DNA from: Brasenia schreberi
Taxonomy: Eukaryota > Streptophyta > Magnoliopsida > Nymphaeales > Cabombaceae
Length of the DNA: 64,000 nt
Direction of reading: 5' to 3'
Assembly: GCA_036023115.1 (NCBI GenBank)
Contig: JAYKKT010000088.1
Span: 3,859,001-3,923,000, forward strand
The first letter of the stretch is position 1, and every line of letters begins with the position of its first letter. Shown here piece after piece: positions 1-11,900 of this stretch. The notes beneath the pieces were generated by a model. That model saw only the letters and a list, made by a program, of their open reading frames with translations. It did no database searches and was not told the DNA's origin. The position numbers and the translations under genes are program-made.

Positions 1-1847
1 TACATGATGGTTGTAAGGGAGGACAGGGTGGATAGGGGTTAATGCAGGTTGTAGGGGGAGTGGTGGTGGTAACAGTAGGTGCGATAAGTGCAGATGGCCA
101 GCCTAATCTTTCACTGATTACAAACTATTGGTCAAAATTACTTGGCACTCCCTTGACCCTATCTGTCTTTTCCCACACCAGGAAGTGATTTATAGAGGGT
201 GTGATAAGAAAGTTCATTAGGACTCAACCAGCCCTAGTAGGATGAATCTCACCCAAGCACTCTTAACTTTGAAGTTCTTGTGACTCTGGTGGATGAGTTC
301 TGTAAAAAACCCATATTAAAATAGCTGACAGTTTTATTTGGGTATGGGCTACCAAAACACAATCTCCAGGTGTGCTTGGGTCAGCTGTAATGGTGAACCC
401 TCACATGGGTGGAAAGTGCAAAATTAGTCAGACACTACCTATCCAAAAATTTGAGGCAAAATGTTGTTGAGTATACTTTTTGTGCACATGACCTGGTTAC
501 CTAGGTTTTCCCGATATTCTAGAGTTGCCACCTCTAATTAGTTGTACATCGTAGAAAAGGGAAACACACACAGTTCTAGTCACATAATAGCATCTCCTAG
601 GAAATACATATAAATTAAGTTAAAGAAACATGGAATAAGACGGCCGGGAGCTATAGAGATGCATAACACAGATTCTAACAAACAGATGACCATGCATAAC
701 ATGAATTCTTCAAGCGTACCTCATCTTGCCAGAATGAAGATATATTTTTTGGGAAAAGGGATGACAGGTACCACAGGACCTGAAACAAGAAGTCCAATAA
801 TAATGTATCTGTGCTATCCAAAAATCATCAATTAATACTTGAGCAATTATATGCCAGATACAAAAGTATGAACTATGTGTATATATTGTGTGTGCATGTA
901 GCAGTGCTAAGGTGGTGTTGTACCACCATAGCTTATGGTCGCGACATCTTGATTGACATCAATCAAATCTTGAAATTCACAAACTATCTGACGTCATTTC
1001 CTTGCAATGTTCATGTAAAAAATTTGATTAAAACTTCAAAAAATAATAATTTCAGCCAACTCTGAATCTATTACAATCATGATTTTGAGCCATTGGTTTT
1101 TCATGATTTTTGGCATCCTGAAAATCAAATCTTGGACTGCAGTAAACTCAACAAAATAATAAATACATGATAAAAAAAGCATCAGTGCCATTTGATCATG
1201 TTTCTAAACCACCATAAGATATATACATAAACACATATAGTACGTACATAATAAATACAAATATATATTATTATGTATATATACAGAGAGAGAAGACTGA
1301 CAGACTCACACACACTTGTGTTGAAAGGAAGATCGTAGTCCGATTTTCTTGCTCATTGCATCAAGTATGCAGTTTATATAAATCGATAAATGAACATATA
1401 AACATCTGCCTTCTAAGGTTGACTGAGAAAATTATACATTATTGATTTTCTCTTTCTTAATGGTTAGATCAGCAGCAGAGTATGTATGATGGAGAAGCTT
1501 CCAGGTTTACTCTGTTCGCTCAACATATGCTAAGCAAACATGCAGGACAAATCGTGCTAAAGGAATTGTTCTTTCTTTTGAGGAGCATCCGCACAAATAA
1601 GAGCATATGGTAGGTGAATTATCTACCATTCAATTGCTACCAACAGCTGCAAAGGTAACAAAAAGGCAGTCAAAGGAATGGCTATCATACGATCAGAAAC
1701 AACAATCCTGACAATGTGTAGAAACTTGACCACATATTTTCATCTTCTACTAGTCATATGTCATCTTGGCATTTTCTGCTCAATTCGGGTAACTTCAAAC
1801 TGACATTCTTTATTCATATTTTTCAAACTTCTGTTATTGTTTTGCAA
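1..1847. other. Intergenic or intronic DNA, no gene recognised
   Basis: AT-rich sequence with short open frames only, the longest about 84 codons and without recognisable motifs. I looked on the minus strand for the downstream SGR6-like exons (the region after the family's ILTVL motif) and did not find them. The stretch may be intron of that gene or intergenic DNA. Confidence 0.4.
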
Positions 1848-2919
1848 CAACAACAACTAAGCCTGTTCCCATACTAGATCATTTTTTGTTGTTTCTTTCT
1901 AACACTTTTGTGGTCCTCCTCTTCTTTTTTTAATATTTTCATAATCTAGTTTTTCATATATTCTTATAGGAGTGCCCTTGGGTCGTCTTTCTAGGTGTCA
2001 CAACCATCTTAAACGATTTTTCCTCATTTTATCCTCTACTAGTGCTACTCCTAATTTGTTTCTAATAATCTCATTATGTGTACAGTCCTTCCTTGTGTGA
2101 CCACTCATCCATCTCAACATCTTTTGTATATGTTGATGATTAACTGCCCAACACTAAGAACCATAAAACATAGTAGGTCTAATTATTGCTCTAAAATATT
2201 TACCTTTCAACTTTAATGGTATCTTCTTATCACATAGAATACATTATGCCCCTCTCCATTTTAACCAACCAACACTAATTCTATGCGTAACATTTCCATC
2301 ATTTTGAAAAATTGATCCTAGGTATTTAAAACTTTCCTTGTGAGGGATGAAATGTGTGTCAATCTAAATTTATATATCCTCTAAAGTACCCAAATGATCA
2401 AACTTACATTCCATATATTCTGTCTATATTCTACTAAGTCGGAAGCCTTTACTTTCTAATGTTTCTCTCTATAGTTTCAATTTCCTACTAAGTTTTTTCT
2501 TAGACTCATCCACTAACACAATGTTATCTGCAAATAACATACACCAAGGTACTTCATTTTCAATATGTTTTGTTAACTCATTAATGACTAGTAACTTGTT
2601 TACTATATTCGGGCGATAATGTAGCGGAACTAGCTTCTTTACCCACACTCGTCCATGATGTGGAAACCCTCTCTACAATTGATTCACTACATCCAGACGA
2701 AGATATAGAGGCCCTTGCTGACTTTTCACCGCATTTGGCCTCTACAGTGCGTCGCTAAGAGGAAACGCCCTCATAAAATGCTTATAATTTATAGAATTCA
2801 TGGTAGATAAGTCCGACAAAGTTTTATGCTGGTTGTCAGAAGCCTAACGCAACACTCCTCCTTTATTTGGGCTTGGAATTGACCATGCAAAGGTGATCCC
2901 TTACATGGGCGGAGTTCTT
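1848..2919 (-). mobile_element. Internally deleted RTE-type LINE derivative, 1.07 kb
   Basis: Read on the minus strand, it begins with the same 5' leader as the near-full-length LINE at 30827 (CTCCGCCCATGTAAG-type start) and includes the CCGCCCGAAT segment. It then jumps directly into the end of the reverse transcriptase and the 3' end, and finishes in a (TTG)n tail, seen here as CAACAACAAC at 1848. About 2.1 kb of the middle is missing. Flanking 14-bp direct repeats TTATTGTTTTGCAA at 1834-1847 and 2920-2933 are a target-site duplication. This indicates that the deleted form itself was inserted. It must have used proteins supplied by another LINE. Confidence 0.85.
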
Positions 2920-2933
2920 TTATTGTTTTGCAA

Positions 2934-3357
2934 TTTATTTATTTCTGTTTATTTAACATTTTATATGTTTTAAATATCAAAGATAGCTCATCCTAAAAAA
3001 TCTAATAAGATATGCTATCATATGGGCATATCTAGGATCTTACTAATAGTTAGAATACACTTTTCAAAATGTTCAATTGATATTCCTCAATGATAGAACC
3101 CTCGTTCCTGAAAGCAAAGGGACTTGAGGGATCTGATAGATTTCACAACTGCCACCCTAGTGTTGGAGAGAAAAAGCAAGACATGACATCACTGAAGGTA
3201 TGCACCTTCAGTGAAGCTGGATCACGGGAAAGATTTCCTCTTACCCTAAAGATATCACTAACGTAACATTTAACTGCCTTGTGACAAGTCTCCAACTCAG
3301 TGGAGGTAATAAGCCATAAGAAAGATGACACAAAAAGAAAAGAACAAATAGGAGGTA
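2934..3357. other. Unassigned sequence between two LINE copies
   Basis: No coding, RNA or repeat signal that I recognise. A short open frame around 3143-3403 has no family features. Confidence 0.3.
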
Positions 3358-5882
3358 TACAACAACAATAACTAAGCCTTTTAGTCTTACTAGATGGAGT
3401 CAACTACATAGATTCTTTGTATCTATAAGGTTCAATCATGTGCCATGTTAACCATTAGCTCAAGAGAAGCTATATCATCTTTATTACTTCCTTACAATAT
3501 TTTTGTGGTCTTTCTCTTCCTCTTTTAACATAATCACCATCTAATTTCGCATACCTTACAAGATCTTATTTTAGTTGCCTTTCCATGTGTCCAAACCATC
3601 TTAAATGATTTTCTCTCATTTTATCGTCTATTAGTGCTACTTTCAATTTGTCTATGATAACCTCATTAAGAATGATATTTTCTTATGTCATTACCCATCT
3701 ATCTCATCACCATATAATATAGTGGGTCGAATTGCTACTCTATAATAATTACCTTTAAACTTTTATGATATCTTCTTGTCATATAGAATACCCGATACAC
3801 TACTACATTTTAACCAAACTTGCATTTATTCAATGTGTGACATCTTTATCAACTCTCCATCGCTCTAAAGAACTGATCCTAGGTAATTAAAACATTTCTT
3901 TTAAGGAATTTAATGTATGTCTATCTTAATTTTTATATCATTTATAATACCCAAATATATTTCGTCTTTGTTCTACTAAGTCAAAAGCTTTTATTTTTTT
4001 AATGTTTCTCTCGATAGTTCTAATTTCTTATTGACTTTTCCTTAAGCTCATTTACTAATTCAATGTCATCTGCGAATTACATCAAAGTACTTCATCTTGA
4101 ATATGTTTTGTTAACACGTCAATAAGTAAGGTAAGATAAATACAAACATAAAGTTGATTCTTGATGTAATCCAACATTACAACAACAACTAAGCCTTTTT
4201 CTATACTAGATGGGGTTGTCTACATGAATTCTTTGTTTCCAAAGAGCCCTATCATAATTTATAAAATCCATGATAAATATGTCCGACAAAGCTTTATGTT
4301 GACTGTCGGAAGCCTAACGCAACCCTCCTCCTTTATTCGGGCTTGGGACCGGCCATGCAAGGGTGATCCCCTATATAGGTCGAGTTTATGTAATCCAACA
4401 TTAACTTCAAAAAAATCTATCATTCCTATATGAGTTCTCACACGTGTTTGTGTAATCATATATATCTCTTATAAGTTGATGTATATTAATGGGATACCTT
4501 CCAGGGTTCTGAAGAATATTTCTTGACACCCTATCATAAGTTTTTTTTGAAAAACTTTTTGCTCTAAGATGTTACATAAGGCGTCTCAATAGATGAATAA
4601 CTTCAATACTATATCTTCTTGACATGAATCCAAGTTACACGGCAAATCAACTTAAACCCCGATAATTTATACAATTCTAAAGGTCCCTCTTGTTCTTGTA
4701 TATGGGTATACTTATACTCTACCTTCACTCCGCATCTTTTAAGCTGAACTGATAGTTGTCTCTTATAAGATTTCCTATACTTTTATAGAACAGTATATGG
4801 TTCAAAAGATTTACCAACCTTCATAAGTTTTAGAGCTTCTTTGACTTCATTCTTTTGAATACATCAATAGAAATTATGGCTTATATACTCTTTTGAGTTG
4901 ATCGGCTCTCCTATGTTAATACTAGTACCTATATTTGTGTTAAAAAGCTTATGAAAATATTTTTTTCTTCTATTTTTTATATCATTGCTTGCACTAAATC
5001 TTTTCATCCTTATTTTTGATACATTTGACAAAAGTAAGATTTTTAGTTTTCCTCTCTCTAGCTTTAGTTATCCTAAAAATATTTTACCTTCTTTTGAGTT
5101 TAACTTCTTATATAAATCCTCTTAAGTTTTGGCTTTTGCTTCACTAATAGTCTTTTTCTTCTTTTTTTGACTTTTTATAAGTCTCTCAAGTTTCATAAGT
5201 CTTATTATTATAATGCAATTTGCAATATCTCTTCTTTGTTTTAATTTTATATTGCAACTCCTATCTCCCCTACCAAGCCTCCTTTGTGCCAATACGCCCC
5301 TTTACATTCAGTTAACATGTTTTGCCACTTTCCTAATATGCATTGTCATATTATTCCATATATCAATAAATATATCTATATTACAAAAGCATCTCCTTGA
5401 AGAACCCTATTTTTAAGTATATCTTCCTTCTTAGTTTTTGAGGTTTCACCATTCAACTCAATAAATATACCTATATTACCTAAAAATTGCATTGGTTATA
5501 TAGAGATTATCTGTCAGCAAAATTTAAATTTTCTTACTTTCCTCACTTAAATCTTCAAAGTCATAGTTTCCATAAATACATTGATATCCTAATGCCAATT
5601 TACCTATATGTCCATTTAAATCTCCTCTCAAATAAATGAAATTCTTTGAATGACCTTATCTAAATCCTTCCAAAATGTCTTGTTTATACTTTCTTTTGGA
5701 TCTACTTGGGATGCATAAGCACTAAGTATATTCAAAACCTCCACTCTTAAAACTAATTTCATCACCATAATCCGGTCATTGTGTCGTTGCATGTGTACTA
5801 GACTATCCTTTAGACCAATAGGAGGCATGTTCATAAGAAAAAACATGACCCTAGGCTTAGGAAGGTGTAAGCCACAAAACAT
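3358..5882 (-). mobile_element. Degenerate 5'-truncated RTE-type LINE
   Basis: The antisense LINE 3' end starts at about 3358 (CAACAACAATAACTAAGCC). Reverse transcriptase-derived sequence follows, with many frameshifts. At 5628-5882 the minus strand still reads as part of the apurinic-type endonuclease, including NDRIMVMKLV and VEVLNILSAYASQV, which match DDRIMTLKLV and AEVLNIVCAYTPQV in the better copy at 30940. The 5' end of the element, before the endonuclease, is missing. A 208-bp deletion derivative of the same family sits inside it at 4180-4387. Coding capacity is destroyed. Confidence 0.8.
4180..4387 (-). mobile_element. 208-bp mini-RTE (LINE ends only), nested insertion
   Basis: On the minus strand this is roughly 130 bp of the LINE 5' leader joined to about 80 bp of the LINE 3' end with its TTG tail, and nothing between. 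The 16-bp direct repeats ATGTAATCCAACATTA at 4164-4179 and 4388-4403 flank it exactly, so it inserted as a unit into the older LINE copy. In structure it behaves like a SINE that borrowed both ends of its LINE partner. Confidence 0.85.
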
Positions 5883-7045
5883 GCAATACTAGGTCTTCTC
5901 TCGGTTTCTAGCTTGCCATCCACCGCATCCAGGGGTGCTTCGTGGGTAAGGCCACTAAGACAACTCCCTTTTCCCCCTGAATGTTAAACTCTTTATAATA
6001 TCAACTTTGTAGGACCTAAACGTTTTTAGAAACTTATAATGCATAACTTTTTAGGCCCTAACCATTTAGACCACACTTGTAATACCCAAATTTATAAGCC
6101 CCAAAATGTTAAGACTTTATAATTTTAGGCCGCAAATTTTAAGTCATAAAATAACCAATTTTCGCTTTAGGCCTCAACTTTTGTTGAGCCGCCCTTGCAT
6201 CCATCCTGCACTTTCCATGAATATCAACATACCTCTGTTACTTTGTTATACCCAAAAGTAGATAATGTATCCAGCCATGACCCTATCCAATATGCTACCT
6301 ACAATAATTAAAGTAACCTCAGTCTTTAACTACTTATTCATTCATCGATATGTAGAGCACATGTTGCACCCTTAATAATTTGCCTATCAAACAGGTTCAC
6401 CTAACATGCATTCCCTACTATGTTACTTGAACCTTACGGATGACTAATAGACAAATCAGACCATACATATAGGTCAAGTCTGTTGAGAGACATACTTATG
6501 ATTTAATTTAATTTTCATGACCATACAAAACATTAAGAAAATTTTTATGAGATGCGTCATATTCTATGTTGTTTCTCATAATTGTTATAATAGCAAGTAG
6601 CCCTTCAACGCATTCAAATATCTATCTTACTGAATATGCTTAAATAAGGGTGGCAATGGCATGCTTGGTCTTATTAAAACTGGTGTTATTGGGTTTGCCT
6701 CAAAACCACCTTCACTGTTTCACATATTAAAAGTTGGTGTCCAATTTAGTAATGCATCACCTCTTTGAGCTAACAATGGCATCAATTTGATAAGTTTAGT
6801 TAAAATTATCTCCTCGGAGGCATGCAAAATTTCATAAATTTCAAACTATTGAAGAAAAACAAGAATTGTTGAATAAAGATAAAATAAATAAGTTCCTAAA
6901 AGGAAGTGTGACCCATAATTCTCCAACAAATAGAAATAAGATCAATCAGTGAACTTCTTACAAGGCTGATATTTTTATAGACAAAAAAACTTGAAATAAT
7001 CAACAAAATGACAAGGAATAGACAATGCATTTAGCTTTCCAGAAC
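5883..7045. other. AT-rich DNA, no gene recognised
   Basis: No recognisable exon, LINE or LTR signature. It follows the last SGR6-like exon found on the minus strand (7046-7120), so it may be intron. Several short GGCCC/AGGCC-containing phrases recur at 6040-6190, without clear periodicity. Confidence 0.35.
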
Positions 7046-8956
7046 TGTTAAAATCCGAGAAGACAACTGTTCTCTGGCCAGAGGATCATGCAGGAGAACC
7101 ACCAAACGTGCAAAAAGTTCCTGGATTTTGCATTAAAAAAGCGAAAGTTCATGTTAGTAAAAAGGGGCACATGAACATTGAACTGACTGAGATGCACCAC
7201 AAGAATTTCTACTTCAGGACTTGGAATATCGATAGATGTGCGACTATCAGGTAAGAGTGAACTAGAATATGATAATCTGTGTCTGCACAATTCAGATAGA
7301 CATCTACATACCTGTGAAGCAGCAAAAAATGCATAAAAGCTGAATACACACATCTTTATCCAGTATCCACATTCTCCAGCACAAATCTCACCGGTTGAAA
7401 AGGCAGCTGTGAGATTTCAAATACAGCTACAGAAATAAATATATATTAAAGGAACTCTCACCGTAGCAACTGCACCAGAATAACTCCTTGGAACAATCAT
7501 CCTTAACATGAAAGGCCACAAGACAGGCTGTAAAGAGATATGATCCACATGAGAGATCAAAAACCAAGTTGCTTCCCTTTTCACTTCAAAGAGTACAGAA
7601 CATGTGACTTAAAACTCATGAAGATGTGGCTGACAAGCGATGGATGTTACCTCCATCTCGGGGATGGATGGCAAACAAGAGTAGGCCTTTTTCACAAACA
7701 GTTCGCAGCTCAAATGGGCTAACGTTTCTGATGTTTACCTGGCATAATACGCTTCAATTATCCAATCATAAAGAGACTAAATCTGTCAACAGTGTTCTAA
7801 AGTGATATTTAAGACTTTAAGTGGCTAGAGACTGTCAAATTTTGATGGTATAAGCAAGGACAAGTTCAGCACCTCAAGTTTTCTGTACAGGGAAGCCACA
7901 GTTGTCTGCAATGCCACCTTTGAGTTGCTATAATGTTTTGTCTCATCTTCCGTTATTGCACAATGGCGTACGAGGAACTCAACAAACAGCTTGGCACATG
8001 AACCGTCAACATAACAGTGTGAAGCCATGACAACGATCAACTATGACATTAAAGGATGACCATATGAGCACACAGCAGATCACTTGGAAAGGAGTTACAA
8101 GAATTGGAAAAAAAGGAAACATATATCTGGAAAAATCAAAATTTTCATGTGAAGATCCGTAACCATCAAATAGTTTGTCACAAATTCTAAAGAACCAATT
8201 TCAAGTCAAGCACAACAGAGAAGAATGTTCGGGATTCTGGTATAAGAAAGAATGACAACCTCTGCAAGTACTTTTCGTACTGCCAGGCTGTGTTCATCCA
8301 ATAGTGACTTCACAGCTTCAACAAGAGAAGGCCTTTTAACCTGCCATGATTCTGTCAACCTGAAAAGGAAATGATACCGAGGATCATAAGTTAAAGCAAT
8401 TAATTCTTCCTAACTTTGGCAGACTATTTAGCATGAAACCTAACCTGGGCAAGAGATGTTTTAAGACACAAAGAGCCCCTATGATCAGATCCTCATCCTT
8501 TAACTTGCAAATCTGAATAAAAAACACTTGCATTATTTCTCATATAACCAAATGAGCTTTGAAATGCCAAAATGAAGGAGTGCATCTGTTTGTGGCCAAA
8601 ACTCCATGGAGAATATCAGTTGGCATCAAACAGAAAACTGAATAAAATACTTACATTAAGAAGGAAAAGAAAAAGCTCTTGGGGGTATACAAGACCCACA
8701 GTCAGAAAGCAGCGTTGGATTTCATTGTAAGTCTGCATGGCAAATCAAGAAAATCGTACAAGGAACTCATTATAGAATGAACTGCACAAATTGTTTATAT
8801 TCAAAATTCATTGAGGACATAACATATGGAGTAAATCACACCCATTCCTTAAATTGAAGAGATGAAACACAACTTTTGATGAGGCATGCACACATTTATA
8901 CAAAAGGCTTCATCAGAAAATTGAGAACCATTTAGGTTGTGTTTGTGACTATGTCA

Positions 8957-8996
<40 letters not shown>

Positions 8997-11900
8997 GGAT
9001 GCTAAGGGGTCACAACCTTCATGTCGGTTTGTATCTTGGGAGGCATCGATACTGAATGAAATCAACCACTGTGCACAGAAAGTCTGAAATGGAGGTCGGC
9101 GCACACATGGCTGCCACAACCTCTCTAATTCTTATTCATCGTTAAACCCTAATAACACACTTAAGGCTTTATATAAACACATATCTAACTTAAATGACTG
9201 AAACACCCCTAATAAGTGACTAATCCTACCCGATTCACAATGGATTAGATTCTGATTCATTGGGATCCAAACTACTTAAAAATATAAACTCAAACACATT
9301 ACTGAAACATAAACTAATCTTAATCTTTAACTTGATCTCCAACACGCCCCCTCAAGTTGGGTCTTCAAGACTTGAAACACACAACTTACAAGAGTTTTCT
9401 TTAACCCATTAACTGAAATTGGTTTCGTGAGAATATCTGCCAATTGATTTCCCGAACGAACATGGATGAGGTTAAAGATTTCTTGGGAAACTCTCTCTAA
9501 TAAAATGACAGTCTATTTCAATATGTTTGGTCCGCTCATGAAAGAGTCGATTTGAAGCTATTTAAAGAGTTGTTTTACTATTAGTGAAGAAGTTGATTGG
9601 AATATTTCTTTACAGACCAATCTCCTCAACAAGTGATATAATCCATAGACCTTTATACTGAAAGCGATTGCACGATATTCAGCCTCCGCACTTGACCTCG
9701 CTACCACATATTGCTTCTTACTTTTCCAAGATACTACATTACCTCCTAAACATACCATATAACCGAAGGTTGACTTTCTGTCGACTTTGGAGCCTTCCAA
9801 ATTAACATCTAAATAAATCTTTATATCAAGTAATGAATGTGGAGCATATAGTAAACCATAAGTGATCGATGATTTAAAGTATGTGATGATATGAAACACA
9901 ATACTCATGTGATGTTTAGATGGAGAGTGCATCCATCTACTAACATATTACATACCCGACTGCAAAACTGATATCAGTTCTTTTAATAGTAATATATATC
10001 AATTTTTTCACTAATATTTGGTATTTACCAACATCTTAATATAGTTCAGCCAAATCATTATTATCTTTTTCCAAATCATTATTATCTTTTTTCGGGATTT
10101 CAATGGGAGTAGAACATATCTGACAATCCTCCATTTTAGTTTCTTTCAGTAAGTTTAGAATGTATTTTCTTTGGCTTAAAAATAAACAATCTTTACTCTG
10201 AATCACTTCAATCCCCAAGAAGTAATGTAATATGCTTAAATCCTTCTAAGTCAAATAATGTACGTAGTTGCCTTTTCAGAATAATTGTCTTCTGTATCGT
10301 CACCTTTAATGATGATGTCATAAACATATACCAACAGTAAAATGGTTTTCTGACCTTGATTGATAAATTGTGTATGATCACTAACACACCATTGAAAACC
10401 CAAACTCACAATGCCATCACTGAATTTTTCAAACCATGCTCGTAGAGATTGTTTTAAACCATAAATTGATTTATTTAGTTTGAATACCTTGTTTGGCTTT
10501 TGTCCATGATCATACCCAGGTGGCAAGTCCATGTAAATATCTTTCATAAGGTCTCCTTCAATAAAGGCATTCTTCACATCCAACTGTCATAAGTCTCATC
10601 CTTTATTGACGGTCACACTTAAGATAATTCTAATGATGTTCATTTTTGCAAATGGGGCAAAGGTTTCTTTATAGTCAATGCCATATGACTAATTGTAACC
10701 CTTAGCCACTAATCTCGCTTTGTATCTCTCTATATTTCCATAAGCCTTGTACTTTACTAAATACACCTATTTGTATCCCATTGTCTTCCTCTCTGGTGGT
10801 AAAACTATAAGTTCCCACATTTTGTTTCTTACTAATGCTGCAATTTCTTCTTACATTGCTGCCTTCCACTCTGAATGTCGCTCTCCCTCTTCAAATGTTT
10901 TTGGAATATAAGTGTTATTTGCATTCATCACAAACAACTTATACTCTTTGGGATAATTAGTATATGACACCATCTTCTGTAATGAATATTCAATAATTTC
11001 ACGTTTTATCTTTTGAATCACTAAGTTCACTACCAGAATAGTGAGAGGCTACCTGAGAATGAGTTAGATCTGATTCAAGGTGAGGATTTTGATTAAGGTA
11101 GTAGACTGATGGGGGAGAAAGGCATTTCTTTCACCTCTAGTATAAACTTCCCATTTCTTTTCTTGAGGGAGTTGCATCTCCTCCTCTTCTCTTTCAGGCT
11201 CTCGTTGAGTTTCAACTGGTGGAAGTGGTATCACATTAGGAGAATGTATGTTTGATGGGTGAACTTCCTGCATATGATCTTTTTATAGGGTCATAACATT
11301 TGTACTCCTTCTGAGTAAAGGAGTATCTCAAGAAAATCATTTAACTGATCTTGTATCTAGTTTATCTCTCAAGCCACAATATATATGAACAAAGCAAGTA
11401 CATCCAAACACTTTTGGAAGTAGATGAAACTATTTCTGGGAAGGACATAAAGAGTAAAATGGAGTATTACCATTAAAAACCCTGCTTGGCATACGATTTA
11501 TAAGAAAAATTATTATTAAAATTGCTTCACTCTAATAAAATTTTGAAACATTATAATCAATTAAAAGAGTTCTAGCAACCTCTAGAATATGTCTATTTTT
11601 CCTTTCAGAAACATCATTTTACTGTGGAGAATAAGTACATGAGGTTTGGTGTAACATTCCATGATCTAAGAAATATGAATGGAGTAATTTAGACATAAAT
11701 TCACCTCCATTATCGGTGTGAAAAAATTTAATGGTATGCTGAAATTGAGTATGCACAAACTGACAGTATACGGGAAGAATATTTCTCACTGCATCCTTAG
11801 TTTTCATGAGATATATCACAGTAAATCTAGTGCAATCATCAATGACTGTAATAAAGTACTTGTGGCCATGAAATGAAGTAGTAGAGTAGGGACCCCTAAC

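Noticed and set aside
1..7045. Remaining C-terminal exons of the SGR6-like gene
   Set aside because: I searched the minus strand for motifs expected after ILTVL (for example the PLFPKN / WQDEIP region) and found none, so the gene may be truncated or may continue beyond the left edge.
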